Origin: Naganishia liquefaciens
Lineage: Eukaryota; Basidiomycota; Tremellomycetes; Filobasidiales; Filobasidiaceae
Direction: 5' to 3'
Length of the DNA: 64,000 bases
NCBI GenBank assembly: GCA_013423385.1
Contig: BLZA01000013.1
Location: 682,001 to 746,000 of the forward strand
This document shows positions 44,273-57,686 of the stretch, one piece after another (position 1 is the first letter of the stretch; each line of letters begins with the position of its first letter). Below the pieces are notes generated by a model that worked only from the letters and a program-made list of their open reading frames with translations, was not told where the DNA came from and ran no database searches. Both the position numbers and the translations under genes were made by a program.

Positions 44273-46055
44273 TTAGCACTCGCCCTTCCTCGAGACCCTC
44301 GGAAAACCCACCTGCTGCTGAATTTCCGCCCAATGCTGACGGAACACAATCTTGCCCGCCTGGTTCTTGGTCAAACCATCCTTCAAAAGGTCCCGGAAAA
44401 CGAGAATCGACTGAATATGGGTGTCCCGCTCAGCATTCTTATCCTTGATCTTCATCTGTTCCTTTTCCAGCTCAAGCTTTTGCCGAATCTGCAGCTTCTC
44501 CAGCTCCCATTTCTCCTTTTCACGAAGCACCTTGAGCGATTCGGCGTCATCCATGCCCAAGAGGGGGAACTTGGCCAGACCGGTTCCGCTGGTGCCGCCG
44601 GCCTGACGACGCTGTGACTCTTGATTGAGAAGCTGATTGGCCCATGAAGTAACGGCGAGAACCTCGGACTGTGACGGTTCCGTCATTGACACGCCTGTGA
44701 GCGCCGGATCAAGTGCATCGTCAATTGCGTCAAAGTCGTTCGAGGTACTGGCATCGTAGGCACTCAGCACGCCGTTCAGCTGGTGAGGGAAACGAGCGGG
44801 CAATTTGGAAACGTCGGGTTTAGGTTGTCGAGGCGGTCGCGAGATGGGCATGGGTACTTCAACATTGGCAACAATGTCTTTCAGCTTGGCATAAAATGGC
44901 CACGAGTGTTCGATGAAGGCTGCGCCGAAATCAGTTTGGCTATCTGTGACAATGAGATGGCAGCATACCTTGTCCCGGCGTAAGGCCCCTGTTGACGAGG
45001 TAGGATACCTTGGTTGCGTTGTAAGGTGTCAAAGGCTCATTCATTTTTTCCTTTTCAAATTTCTTTGCCTCTTCGCATCCACGCTGAATGAACGTGATCT
45101 AGGAATAACCAGTCAGCTTGGTGAAACATGGTGACAGCCTGCTCGACGCACCTGCTGCTTGATCGAAACGCTATCCCGATCCAGCATCCCATGCGACTTC
45201 AACTCATTCCGCAATTCCACCGCCACCTCATTCCGCTTCTCCATCGGCCATTCCAACCAATCCGCGAAATTGGTCCCCGTGGCGAGCCAATTGACGACAA
45301 TATCTCGCGCTGTCATTGCGTCGGGCTTGGAGCTATCGTAGTTGCCATAGTCCATCTGGTAGTGCAGGTATGGTCGACGTTCTTCCTTTCTGGCGACGCC
45401 TGCGCCAAGGTCTGCGCCATCTTCGTCGTTCCTGGATCGCTTGCGACGAAGGTATTCCGCAGCGCGGCGGGATTCATCGTCAAAGTATTTTCGAGGTCTG
45501 CCGCGCTTCTTGGCTTGACCGTCTTCCATCGAGTGCAGGGTAGGGAAGGGCGAAACCTGGTGGGTTTGTTGCTGAGACAGCTGCTGCTGCTGCTGTGTCT
45601 GCTGTTGTGACTGCTGCTCGGGCTTTTGCTGAGGTTGCTGCTGGACATTGTGCGTCGAAATGTTTACAACCGGATTAGGCGCCAACGAAGGGGATACACT
45701 CGATTGGAAGCCCGGTGAACGCGATACGGAAAGCGGCGGTGGTACGGGCAGATGTGTATGCTGTGGATCCGACTGACGCGGAGCCAGCTCGCTCGACGTC
45801 TGCCATGTTGCAGAATTTCCAAGAATCGGCGCTGGAGGTGCTTGGGCAGACTGAGGCTGCGCGGAGGAAGCAACAGAGGACAAGGTTTGACTGGCGGGAT
45901 GTCCTTGGGGTGTCTATTCGCGACGACAACATGGCCTGTGATCAGTACGAGTCTCCATCAACGGACACATGGCGACAACACACCTCGAGGAAGGAAAAGT
46001 CTGATTCGTTGACGGCGGTGGACGCGAGATGCTGCAGTGCGTTCTGCAGCGCCAT
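44273..46055 (-). CDS. AT-hook protein with trihelix-like domain, function unknown
   Basis: Four exons: 46055-45984, 45913-45152, 45098-44969, 44919-44273; 536 residues, phases consistent. The start exon (MALQNALQHLASTAV...) was preferred because its donor is in phase 0 with the long second exon, which lacks its own ATG near its beginning. The N-terminal third is rich in Gln, Pro and Ser with a poly-Gln part. One AT-hook core, KKRGRPRK (about 159-166), suggests minor-groove DNA binding. Residues about 230-340 (ARDIVVNWLATGTNFADWLEW... ending SWPFYAKLKDIV) look like a Myb/SANT-related trihelix fold of a kind common in fungal proteins. A Lys/Glu-rich coiled coil (EKEKWELEKLQIRQKLELEK) follows. 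I do not recognise the protein family; a nuclear role is inferred. Confidence 0.7.
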
Positions 46056-48260
46056 GATGTCGATAAGAGCGAGCGAGGGTCTGTTGTTTACGATATCAGG
46101 ACAAGTGGACCCGACGACGATCAACCAGTAGAAGTGATGATTTTGGCTCGTATCTCGCAAAGTCACGACGTTTGGCCCCTTTTTGTCGGCGATTTCCCTA
46201 TATGGTGGCGCGCAAAGGGGTGCGCCCGGAAGAAGATGAAGCGATTTGTTGATTTTACAGCATGACGGCATTTAGGCCCGCGCGGCGACGGGCCACCCAG
46301 GATGTCTGGCATGACTGATGCGACCATGTCATCAATGTCCGTGGAGCCTCTGGCATCCAGGTAGTGTCTCCAAGAGGTCTCAATGCATGGATCCGTACAG
46401 GTAACAACACAGCTGTTCTGGAGGTCTCCTTATCTTGCAAGCCTTGGCGAATATCGGGCGCGGGAGGCGAGGGTTTCGCAGATTGTGGAACGTCATTCTG
46501 ACCCATTCTGGAGGAACTGGACAACCCGCTAGCACCCGACGACACTGCTATGTTGTTGCATTCCGGTGGAATCCTGGAGGGCGAAAAGAAAGGCAGCAGA
46601 AGGCAGTGGTATCAAGCAGCGAGCTCGAATTTGCTTGTGGCTGTGCGTTTTCTCCTCAACATGAGTTTCCCTTGTGCAGGCATCATCAGGCATCTATCCA
46701 TTTCGAAGAATTCCGCGGCCCCGTAGATGCCTTCAGTGGCTCTATGTACGAAACCAAGAGCTTTGATCGCCTCCTTCTCAAGATCTCCGGTCGTCTCTCA
46801 TGGACTTATCATTTACTGGCTTCGAGTTTCTCGGGCAAATTTTGAAAACAAGCATGGGCTTACTTAGCATGGGCCCATATCTATCATCATCGAAATGCCA
46901 GACTCTCAGAGCTGATGTGATCCCGAAGGGTCTGTGTTTGAAGGCAAATCATCTGTTTTATCGAGAGAATGAGAAAGGTCGCTGCGTGATACCAGCGCCG
47001 GTTTGAATCTATCGAGAGCGAAGACGAGAAGAAGTTCAAGGGCTAGAACTTGTTGAAGGATGCCGAGTATTTTGGACTTCGATATCTCAGGCTGCTTGTC
47101 AGATGTATCCGCGCTTGCCACAAAGTGTCACTTCTTACTGACAATATTAGCTACAAGATCTGGGTTCTTACTAATAGGACGACGTCGTCCGCTTCTCAGA
47201 CGGCGACCTCTCTTATCGTGCTTCATTTCTAGTGCTGCTCCAATGAGAGCATGTCCGTAACATTAAAGTTAATTTGCCGCTGAGACGTCCCATACAACCG
47301 CGCCAAAGCCAAGGTACTCAAAAGATAATGATGCCGCGCAATGCACCGGAGCGCGACTCAACAGAATACCATTCCGTTTTCAAATGTCTCGACAAGGAAA
47401 AAACCCAGTGATGTATGCCTGCCATGCTCGAATATTTCCTCGGGCTCTAGCTAGGACGATATCAAAACTCGCTGCTATTCATCGTAATACCATATCACCA
47501 TTGCATCGCACGAGTATGAAAGTGTCAGGCAGTGTCTGCATTTGCGCTCGAGAATGGCCAGCTCTCGCCTGCTGGATGCTCCTATTTCGGGCCTGACCGT
47601 CCGCGTGTGAGCGAGATGATGCGTCGATCAAATACTCGTTTCCCTCCGCAGTACCGCTATACCCGGCATTTTACAGTTATAGTTCACCATCAGGAAGCTC
47701 AAACTGGCTGCAGAATCTAAAAATCAGGTCGCCTTCAGCTGCTCCTCCTGAAGGATTACGGAGCATTCCCGGCAGTACCGACTGCGCCGAGACCGGGAAA
47801 TCGTGGACGAGTGCAATCGGCATACAGGATCTGCAGATAACCCAGGTCACATACACGAAGCGAGCGAGTTGCGTTGTCATTCCTGACGTGTAGGCTCATC
47901 GAGACAGAGTAGCAGTGAAAAGTCTCCGTACTGGAAGCGGATGCCGATACGGATGCCGATACCGTATTCTAGAGGATCTTGCGGAAATTCTTCGGTCGTG
48001 TGACTGGCCGATGCGTGATCTGTGAGTTTGTCTGTGATAGCGATCACTCCGGAGCGTATGGACATTGTCTAGTTTTCACTACACAAGTGCTCCTTTGCGT
48101 CGCGTCAACCCGCCTCCAGACCGCCTTTTGTCAATGTTTCTTCAGGAATACGCGGTTGATATTTCGCTCTGCCCCTTTGTAGTTGATCCCTCACCTGAGC
48201 TCGCTGCCGAATCTGGCGTCAATCCTTCCTTCAACAGAAATCCGGAGAAAGCATTCGAAC
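46056..48260. other. Gene-poor 2.2-kb interval
   Basis: The longest stretch without a supported gene, lying between the divergent AT-hook and BCK1 genes. Open frames (for example 46435-46845 plus) carry no domain signal. A 12-bp direct repeat (GGATGCCGATAC) occurs twice near 47939-47965. It may be regulatory sequence for BCK1 or eroded DNA; I cannot identify an element. Confidence 0.4.
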
Positions 48261-51200
48261 ATGTCTCAACGGAAATCACCAGTCGTGCAACATACCCTTA
48301 CGGGACCACGCGGCCCCGTCTCTCGTGGACGCAGCCATCGTCCGCAATCAAAAGGCAATCTATACATCGCGAATCCCGATAGCGACAGCGACAGCGATGA
48401 TGCTCAGCGGAGGAACGGCTTAGGCACGATGCCAGCTACTGTCCATCCGTTTGGGACAAGATCATCTGCCAAGTCTGATGGTCTTGGATCGCGGAACGAG
48501 ATACCCGGATCTCAAGCTGGTTCGAATACGACCGATCAAGGTCACCTTCCGATCACAAGCGTGACTACACCCCGTCCGCCTTTGATGGGTCCGCAAGATC
48601 GAGAATGGCAACAGCAGAGACAGCAGATTGCCCGAGGATTGACGGTCGTAACGCAACCCAAAACAAGTGGAATGACTGGACTACCTGGATCGGATGCTCA
48701 TCGAGATCATGTTCCGGATGATTTGGCGCAGCAGCAGTACATGGGAGTAGCTCCTTCTGTCATGACGGGCATGCCGTTGGGTCCGACATCTCTGCGTCAC
48801 GATATTTCTTTACAAAATGGCGAAAATGCTGTATCGGCTACAGCCCAGTCCAGTAAACCTAGTCCGCCGTTGTCTTCCGCGTCTTCCAGTGTTCCGCCAG
48901 CTCTTCCGCCGCGGCCTTCTACTTCCCAGCAGTCTGTGCAGCCAACCAATCACCAGCAATCGACAATCAACTCTGGGCCAACACTTTCTTCAAATGGAAG
49001 ATTTCCGTCTTCGGCAGCTCTGCCGAGAATGAATCCCACCGTAGCCAGTGTGGCCAGCCCAATCTCACTTGGAAGCGTCCCGTCTCCGATTCAGTCTTCC
49101 AGTCCGTCAAGTCCTTCATTTACATATCCAGCCACAAGACGGATAAGCAAGGCCCAGCAAGGCGTCGGCGGTTCCCCTGTTACGACACACGCGCTTCCAG
49201 CCATTCCGCAGCATTCTCACTCTACCGGATCTCTACCGTCTTCGAAGTTAGGCTACGTCAGATTGCAAGTCACGGTTGACAACGAAAATTTCTCCGTGGT
49301 TGATGTGTCCGGCGTCACGAGCTCCGAGGCCATCATGGAGAGGGTATTCGCCAAACTGCGATTCAGAGATGACGACTACCCAAGCTTAACAATGTTCCGC
49401 ACTGATATTGGGGAGACACCTGACGTGGAACCGATCGGCAAGGAGAAGCTGTTTGATGTGTGCAAGGCGGAGGGTGACTCAAAAGGTGGCTTGAAGTTTC
49501 TGGTCGTCCAAACATCGGTCTTGCCGTCTCCTTCGAGCATGGTTGTCCCACCCGCAATCTTGCATGCTGGGGCGCATCAATCTTTCTCCCATCTGGGCAG
49601 TCCCGTCGAGTCATCGAGAAGAACGTTCTCCGCAGGATCCGCAAGTCAACAAGGCGATAGAGAATACTCGCATCACCAAGCCGAATCAACGCATTCTCAT
49701 GGGCATTCTCATCACGGGCCTGCGCAAGGACAAGGCGGATATGCCCCTTATCCAGTACACGGCCATGCACATGCCCTTCATCACCAACCACCCATACAAT
49801 ACCATCCCTCGTCAGCATTGGGCCAATCCATGAACATCACCCCAGGCAGCAGACATTCCAAAGAAGGGAGCGTGTCCAGCGCAAGTGCAGCGGAGAGCGG
49901 TTCTGCCGGTATGCGGCATAGCGCTCAGTCGAAACCCGACCATACAGTATTCGAAAGCAGTCCGGCTGACGTCATTTCGCACAATAACCTCTTTGGAGGT
50001 TCTACTTCCAGCACTGGTGGGGGAGTCAGTTACTCGAGCCGCAATCAGGGAATGACGTCGAGACGACTTCCGAGTACAACTACCAGCCGCGGGTCGCAAA
50101 GTCCGGCGGAAGAAACGAGAGTCGGCACGGTACGTCGAATCAGCGCGACGCCTCCTACCGACGGTACAGGCACAAGTCCGTTCCCGGGTCCGCCACCACC
50201 CTTACCGCCTTCTCGAGACGCACAGCAACACTCTTTTCTCGGTGGAACGGCAACTCCGACTATGGCGCAATTCGGGGATCTTCAAGCAGCGGATCTACCG
50301 CATCCCGCACGCACACCTCGTGCCCTTCCTGTAAGTCAAGCAGCCTCTCATGCATCAAGTCCAGAACGCAATACGGCCCATCAATCAGTCCGCTCAAATA
50401 GTAATAGGGTGCCAACGGGTACAACTCAACGACCAGACAGCTCGTCATGGGAACGCTCTCCGAGTGAACCGACGGAAGCAGATATGGCAGTCATTATGCA
50501 GCTAGAATTGCAAGATGCTGAACGGGAGAAGGAGAAGAAAAAACAGATGGAGGAAGAAGACAGGAAGGTTGCGATGCAGGAGCAGCAGAAAGAGCACGCT
50601 GCCTGGGAGGCGCAGCGCAATGCAGAGCGAGAGGCTAGAAATAGACAGATCGAGGCAGACCGCCTGACTGCCGAGTTGACTGTAGGTAATGTCTCACAGC
50701 CGAGTTCTTGTATTGATGAAATCCTATCTCCAGGTCCAGCAAGAACGCGAGCGAGCTCAGAGAGAGCAACGAGAGATTGAGCAGCTCGAAGAAGCAAGAA
50801 CGAGACAGGTAGCCAAAGAGCGTCGCGAGAAACGTCAACAGTGGGAGAATCGAAGTCAAATGATTGACCGCTTGCGAGATACGGAAGGTCTCGCAACCAT
50901 GTCTCCAGAATGGCTTTATGGCCAAGAAGGTTCAACTTTGCGGCCCGGAACGTCTGTTCTCCCACCAGATATCACGTCGCCTCCGCCCCGGCAATCTTCT
51001 GTCCAAAACAATGCTGGTCCTGACAGCCTCAGGCCTAGTCGACAACAGCCGACAAGCTCGAAGACCCCCATCCGATCGCCACACCCTACTGCGATGCAAT
51101 CACATGCCTATGAGGACGCGTATGAAGGCTTGGCGCCAGGTGATTCCTATGGCGCGTATCAGGATCCGTTCATGGACTATCGGCGCCATTCGCCGGAACC

Positions 51201-53669
51201 TCGCCGGCGGTTGCCGCAATCTCAGGCAGCCAATGTCAGCAACATTGGACATCCGAATGACGCCAGGATGCCAGCCGATGGAAGCAGACGACAGGCAGCA
51301 TCTGTACTCGAGCTTACTTCCTCGACACGTCCTGGCCCTGGCATGGTTGAAGACAGTATCTACGAGGACGACGCTATGGCCCGTCGCCGTTTACAGTATT
51401 CTTCCCACCCCTCTGTCGCTCTAGGTTCAATGGACCGCGACGTCCAGCGAAGTTTAGCTGATTCTCGACTTGCGGCGGGTTCTGCGCCCGTTGGTCGCAT
51501 TCCTTTCCCAGAGCCCAGAATACCAGGATTCAGAAACGATCGTCGGGGATCTGAAAGCGTCCTGTACGAAAATGATTCACCTTCCGTACACCCAAATTCG
51601 CGCCGCAAGGCATCATTGGCAGACATTTACGACAGCCGCCCTGAAACACCTGGGGCGATGTCCTCAATGCCTCACAATGATCAAGCACCCGCCAGTGATG
51701 GCACCTCGGCTGCGTCAGGCTCAACTATAGTGGCGGGCAGAGGGCGACATCCAGAAAGACAGCGGAGCGAAATCGATGACAAGGACGACGATAGCGGCGG
51801 CACTGCTAGAGCAGATCAGTGGGCGACTGAAATCAGGCAGATGTTTGGCGGGCAGCCAGACGCCAAGGCAGATGGTACTCTGCGACCCAACCAGCAGACG
51901 GGCGATGTTGAAGCGGCCGAAGAACCGGAGGAGACCCTGTGGTTTGTCCCGCCATCAGCAGGTACCGTCATACGCAATGAACCGCAATCACCAACCAAAC
52001 CGTCTCTACATCTCAACATCGCTGCCCATCTTGGAAACGATGTCGCGCCGGGTTCAGCCTCTTCCGCCGGGGAATCAGATCTTCCGACAGCTCCGAGTGC
52101 CGTTGACTCGCATGATGGCTTGGCTAAGAGCGCGCGCGTCCAACGGACAAAGTCTTTTGCCAGAACCAAAGATCAATGGAATGAACGGCCAAATCCGGAA
52201 CTGGTGTATGACCATTTGGAGGAATTCTTCCCTAAAATCGACCTCGATCGGCCTGTTCTGCCCGCCGCTCCGGTTCAGCTTTCGGTCTTTGATGCGGCTT
52301 CTCCAAGGACAGAATCGCCCGAGCCACTCATTCATGGTCATCATCCGTCGCCAGGGAAAACCAGATCTCAGTTCAACCGAGCAGAGAACCGCAAAAGTAT
52401 CCGTATTGTCGCCGAAGATCGCAAACGACATCTCAGCAGGATTGCGCCTGCCGCGGAATTTTCCACAACCTCGTTGGAGCGGAAGCGCAGTTCCAGCATG
52501 TGGGGTCATAAAACCATTGAAGTAACTCCGGCAAAATTGAAGCGGGGTCAAGTTCCGGGTGTATCTGCGGAAGCTGTCCTTCCCGATGGAAAACCAGGTG
52601 AGTCCTCCCATTGTCATCACACGGCAGCAATGCTGAAGAATCGTTGGCTTCAGAAACCATGACATGGATCAAGGGTGATTTGATTGGCCGAGGCACTTAT
52701 GGTCGAGTCTATCTGGGATTGAATGCCACTACTGGTGATATGATGGCTGTCAAGCAAGTAGAGCTGCCGACCACCGATCGCGATCGCCAGGACAAGCGTC
52801 AGACCAGCATGATCAAGGCCCTGCGGGATGAAATCGAACTGCTCAAGCATCTGGAACACCCGCACATCGTTCAGTATCTGGGATGGGAGGAATCAGGAGA
52901 ACACATATCCATCTTCCTGGAATACGTCCCCGGTGGCTCTATCGCATCTGTGTATCGCAAACATCAGAAGTTCGAAGAGGCGGTCATCAAGAATTTCACC
53001 AAGCAGATCCTCGAAGGTTTATCTTATCTGCACGCTAAAGGCATCTTGCACCGGGACCTGAAAGCCGATAACATTCTGGTAGACTCTGACGGTACCTGCA
53101 AGATCACCGATTTTGGTATCAGCAAACAAGCTGGTATGTCTATGCTTCTTCAACATGAGATTCTGGCTTACCACAGGACATCTTCGCAGAGGACGCATAC
53201 GCTTCTGCTGGAGGTACGAACCTAAAGGGTTCAGTCTTTTGGATGGCGCCAGAGGTCATCCGCAACATGGGACGGGGCTACTCGGCAAAAGTCGATATCT
53301 GGTCTCTCGGTTGCCTCGTGTTGGAAATGTTTGCGGGCAGGCGACCGTGGGGTGAGGACAGTGTCCTGACCACCATGTTCAGTGTAGGTCGAATTCTACG
53401 TGATCATACTCCAGCTGATGTCGTCTGCTTGCCTTCAGGTTGGGCAACACAACAAGCGGCCCCCTGTCCCAGACGACGTGGTCTTGTCCGCGACCGCCAA
53501 TGATTTCATGAACGAAAAGTGCCTTGCGATTGAACCCAACGAAAGACCGACAGCTGAAGAACTCAAACGGCATCCTTTTATCGTGGATTGCGACCCAACA
53601 TGGACCTTTGCGGATAGTAATTTAGGCAGATTGGTCAATGCCGGCGCGGCAAAAAGAAGACAACAATGA
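48261..53669 (+). CDS. BCK1: MAP kinase kinase kinase, BCK1 type
   Basis: Five exons: 48261-50681, 50734-52597, 52654-53133, 53190-53383, 53439-53669; 1729 residues. A long Ser/Pro-rich regulatory half contains a ubiquitin-like/RA-type fold (about 330-420, YVRLQVTVDNENFSVVDVSG) and a Glu/Gln/Arg-rich coiled coil (about 745-860). The C-terminal kinase domain (about 1434-1707) has GRGTYG (1440-1445), Lys1462 in AVKQVE, HRDLKADN, DFGIS and WMAPE, so it should be active. BCK1 acts below protein kinase C in the cell-wall integrity cascade and phosphorylates the MKK kinases. In the fourth exon I chose the acceptor ending at 53189, since the nearer AG at 53175-53176 breaks the frame. Confidence 0.93.
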
Positions 53670-53958
53670 GGTTGTCAGAATTGTGGTCATCAGGGCAACC
53701 AGCATATATTTCACGAATGAAACATCATATATGGCGCATGTGTGAGAGGCAGGAGCGATGAAGCGATGGTGCACGGCTTTTGTCCTGCCATGGTGCTCTA
53801 TGGGATCCCGCTTCATTCGTAGCATGTACGCCATGTTACCGAGCATCTCAAGTGGAATGACAGCGGGGTCTAGACGGAACTCGCAAAAGTTGTCGGACTT
53901 GTTCGATACAGAGCATTTCTAATGGATACAACGGCAGACGCGCATTACGAGAATAAGA

Positions 53959-55206
53959 CTAGCCGATAGTCATCGGCTCAGCTTCGGTTGAAATGGAGGT
54001 AAGTTCCGCTCGAGAGGGTCCCTGCATCGTCAACAGCGCTGTGGCATCGACACCAGAGATGGGTACGCCCTTCGACTCGAGCGCATCCTCGGTCCACGCC
54101 ATAAGCTTCACCAGGCCCGACAGCTTCGTCTCTTGCCCTTGTCCTTGACTGTCAAGTATCGCCGCATTCAGTTCCTTCGCAACGGTCGTCCGATGCTCTT
54201 TGCGCATTAGGCTTCCGAGCGTCGACCAGGCCGGAGGTGGTTTCGCTGTAGGTGGAGCAGAAGCGGAAGCTGTCGCCAAGCGCTCGACAAAGGTGTCATC
54301 GTCTGCATCATCCCCGCGTAGTCGATCAAAGGACGCCAACTCGGGGAACGCTAGCAATGCCATCGTCTTCTCCAGTTCTGCCAAGAACTCCGGATTCTGA
54401 GCACCCCGTGGCGCAAGCTCTTCTGACGCGAATCGCAGTGCTTCTTGCGTCTTGTCGTGCCGTATCAGTTCGATAAACGATTGAAGCTGTAGATGAAAGA
54501 GAAGGGAAGCGTTGTTGTCAAGGATCTAGTGAATTGAACAAAGATCAGCAAGGCGAACGCAATAAGAAAACTGCAATTCCGTCTGCGTCTTCGCAAAACA
54601 CATGGTATTTGTGGCCCCTCATATCAGGTCTGTGATATAAGTTTCGGGATCACCATAGCCTTGTGAGCATAAGAGTGGTGCATGAAACGTTCTAATCTTT
54701 GGGGTCCCACCATGTCTTGCTCGCACGCAGACGCAAGAGGAAAAGACGCTCACCTCTGGCTCCAGCTCATTTACGCGCCGAACAGCTTCGTCAACGTGCC
54801 CAGCTTCGACGGCATTACGTATCAACATGCGTTCCTCGATCGACTGGTAGTCGACGCTAATATCGATTCCTGCTTCCTTGGCAAATTCCACAGCCGCATC
54901 ACAGTACCCTTCGATAATAAGGTAGTCGAGAACAATTCGATTCAAATCCCTGAAGAGAACAATGATGTCAGTTCCACTTCGATGATTAATGATTATAACG
55001 CAACAGCGACGAGGAGAAAAGGATCAGAGAGCAAAAGTAATTATGTTGTCCTTCAATGTTTTTTAGGAGAGATTCCCACTTTGCAATAAGATCTCATCAG
55101 AGATATGGGCAAGGAGAGGACGGGATAGGGAGACCACGCAGGTGACACGAGGTAACACTTACTGCTTATCCGCTTGTACTGCTGATTTACGCTTTTCGAA
55201 ATCCAT
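53959..55206 (-). CDS. GID8: GID/CTLH ubiquitin ligase subunit Gid8
   Basis: Three exons: 55206-55163, 54949-54754, 54525-53959; 268 residues. A LisH motif (QDLNRIVLDYLIIEGYCDAAVEF) is followed by a CTLH domain (SIEERMLIRNAVEAGHVDEAV, then ELEPEILDNNASLLFHL) and a CRA region (RHDKTQEALRFASEEL, ALLAFPELAS). Gid8 is a scaffold of the GID/CTLH E3 complex that degrades gluconeogenic enzymes in yeast. Both introns are long for this locus (213 and 228 nt). The short first exon (MDFEKRKSAVQADK) has modest support of its own but phase fits. It is convergent with BCK1, 289 bp apart. Confidence 0.9.
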
Positions 55207-56102
55207 TGTGTGGGTGAATACCTAGAAGAAAGCAAGTTCCCGAAACATAGGTGTGGTTCGATCATCGGATGACAGGGTCGATAGCGAAGGCATAGCAAAG
55301 GCAAAGGAAGCAGCAGATGTCCTTGTGTGAGCGCATGTCGGTGCCTTGATGGGATGCAAGCTCTTACCAGCAACCACCGGTGGAGGTATGCTTTATATAC
55401 GCCGCACCCAGCAGAGGCAGAATTTGGAAAATTTCGAGCGACGGGCCAGGACCAGGGTCGGCCAATCGACGAACGCCCTACCCCTGCGCTAGACCGAGGC
55501 AGATAGAGGCGCACAGGCTGACATAAGCAATCATCGGATGCAGATTCCCGGACTGAGTGCTCGATCGTTCACGTTTCAGGGGTCGTTTCAGGCTGTAACG
55601 CGGGCCGCGGATCTTGACATGGCGATGTTGATGCATGCATCACTGCCTTAGCAGTGCCACTATCAACTGTATTCTGACCATATAGTGCAGATGGCAGCAT
55701 AGTGATTGCCCATTCTCCACGATTTCATCCCTGCCATCAAGATTCTCTGCCTGAAAATACTTTCACGTTGTTCCGTCCTATGTATGAGAAAATAACACTG
55801 TCATACAACTTGAAAAATAGGACGGTGCTTAAATTTAGCCTTCCTTTATCTCGCACCTGCAATATTGCCCTTTGACGGGAGCGCCGGTGATCTCGTCCCT
55901 TTATAGCAACCATTCAGCGCAATGTCAGTCAATCCAGCCACCAAAGCCGTAGCAAAGTGCTCTCATCGAGTTGATCGTTCACTCGATATCTACTCAGAAC
56001 ATCTCCCGACGGCCATGTCGCTTGATTTCAAGTTTACCGGCAGCTGGCACTCCAGTCATGACATGCATTCCAAACCTTATCGAAGAAAGACTCGTTTTTC
56101 AT
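55207..56102. other. Intergenic plus probable 5' exon of the next gene
   Basis: About 900 bp. An open frame from ATG 55922 to 56170 overlaps the region where the next gene must start, but its frame does not connect to the downstream exons. No other feature recognised. Confidence 0.4.
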
Positions 56103-57507
56103 CCAAAAGTTTCTCGTTGATGCTCTTCTTGGCCGCGACTTTGGACTGTATCCCCAAAAGCCGAGCGTAAGCCTTTCCTTCTTGACACTCCTCGGTTCCA
56201 GTTGTTCAGGTCCTCTGTCCCCTCCGGAATCTCAGAGAGCAGATTTACAGAGGTCCAAAGGACCCCCGAGACGACTACCCACTGTGCATGGCAAGCTGGA
56301 CAATCACGACATGCAAGATCGTCACTTACTGTGCGTCGAATCTCCCGCATATCCCTGCGAGATTAGACTGTGTTCATCTTGCTCACTCTTGCCAGCTGTA
56401 ATCGCCGCTCTCATTCTCATCATGCTTGTTCCCTTCTTCATCATGTGCTACAGACACCGCCAATCTATGTCCCAATACAACCGCAACCTCGCTACCATCC
56501 AATCGAAACGCCAAGAGGACGCCCTCCGAATCGCTCAGCTCGCGCGAGAAGAACCCGAAAAGCTCACTCGAGCGGAACGGGCAGCAGTTGAAGGAAAGAT
56601 GGCGTGGAGGGATAGCGTGGCGCGCTGGGAGGCAGCCAAAAATCAGGGGCGGGACAGCGTCGATAGCATCAATTCTTCAGCTCGAGGACCGAGGGACGTA
56701 TCTGGCCTAAAATGGAACAATGGGTCTGGGTCAAGTTTACACCATGCAGGAGATATGGAAATGACGGTGTCGTTACATCGGCGTATACCCGCTCCGATGG
56801 AGAATACGTCAATCGATGTCACGGCAGCAATTCGCAAACCAATCTTTCAGGTTGATCTCGAGAGTTCGAGATCTACGCAGGCGAGCAGGGCGCAATACAG
56901 ACCTGCGGAAGAGATTCCTTTGCACGATCTAGACAGCACTTCTGGCTTGACTACTTCTCAAGGCGCTATGGATATCCATATCGACCTGGGTGCGGATGGC
57001 AATCCTGCAGATAATCTCCAAAAGCAGACTATCATTATTGACGATACTGCTCAGAGTCCAGACACCGTTGTGCCGTCCAGCACACGTTCACCGATGACGC
57101 AAAATTTGACGCCCACACTGTCTTATGGCTTTCACCTTCCCCGCCCCCAAGCGGGCCAAGCGTACACGATGAGCTCAAAGCCAGAGGCTGTCGGGACTGA
57201 ACGACTTCCACCGGAAGGTATAGAGTCGCTCCAGCAAGATGTGTCTGGAAACGGACACATGACCATTGACACAAGATGGATTTGCCCGGTACAATTGGCT
57301 GTCCATTCGCCAAGCTCGCTCTCTGGCGTTTTAAGCGAAGGCGACACGCCGGTGATCGTTCCCCACGTGCCGCAACCTTTGCAGCGTCGTTCGGCGCATG
57401 TTCGTCGAGCTCGCTTTGGCAGCCTCAAATTGTTTGTCCACGAACAGGACCCCACACAAGCGGTCATTTTTAGGCCATCAAATGGAATTCCCCTTCGTTT
57501 CCACTGA
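56103..57507 (+). CDS. Single-pass membrane protein of unknown function (5' end unresolved)
   Basis: Three exons can be supported: one ending at 56166 (frame ...LLGRDFGLYPQKPS), 56210-56330, and 56396-57507; phases agree. The start codon was not found; it probably lies in an upstream exon. The middle exon encodes a Cys-containing segment (DDYPLCMASWTITTCKIVTY) and leads straight into a membrane span (VIAALILIMLVPFFIMCY). A basic, coiled cytosolic region (RNLATIQSKRQEDALRIAQLA, REEPEKLTRAERAAVEGKMAW) and a Ser/Pro-rich tail follow. The topology resembles small fungal stress sensors with a short ectodomain and long tail, but I recognise no family. Codon pattern and length argue that it is real. 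Confidence 0.6.
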
Positions 57508-57686
57508 CAATCTTCAGGAACTCGCGGAAGTCATGCAGACTGGTCCCAGATGGCACCAGGAACGCATGAAGCAGTTGCAGAATTCAGTGAGCATGAGCGA
57601 TCTGTCGAGAACGAATGCACATGCTGTCGATGGAGAAAGGCGTCCATGAGTACCGAGCTATTCTATGTATTCCATAGATGCTATTG

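Noticed and set aside
46435-46845. 136-residue plus-strand ORF in the gene-poor interval
   Set aside because: Shows no family signature and overlaps an equally long minus-strand frame.
53177-53189. Nearer acceptor (AG at 53175-53176) for the BCK1 intron
   Set aside because: It would make a 43-nt intron and a frame without the WMAPE motif; the AG at 53188-53189 restores the kinase frame.
56182-56395. In-frame 5' extension (MTLLGSSC...) of the membrane protein's last exon
   Set aside because: A GT donor at 56331 and an AG acceptor at 56394-56395 give a better model in which this stretch is partly intron and partly another frame.
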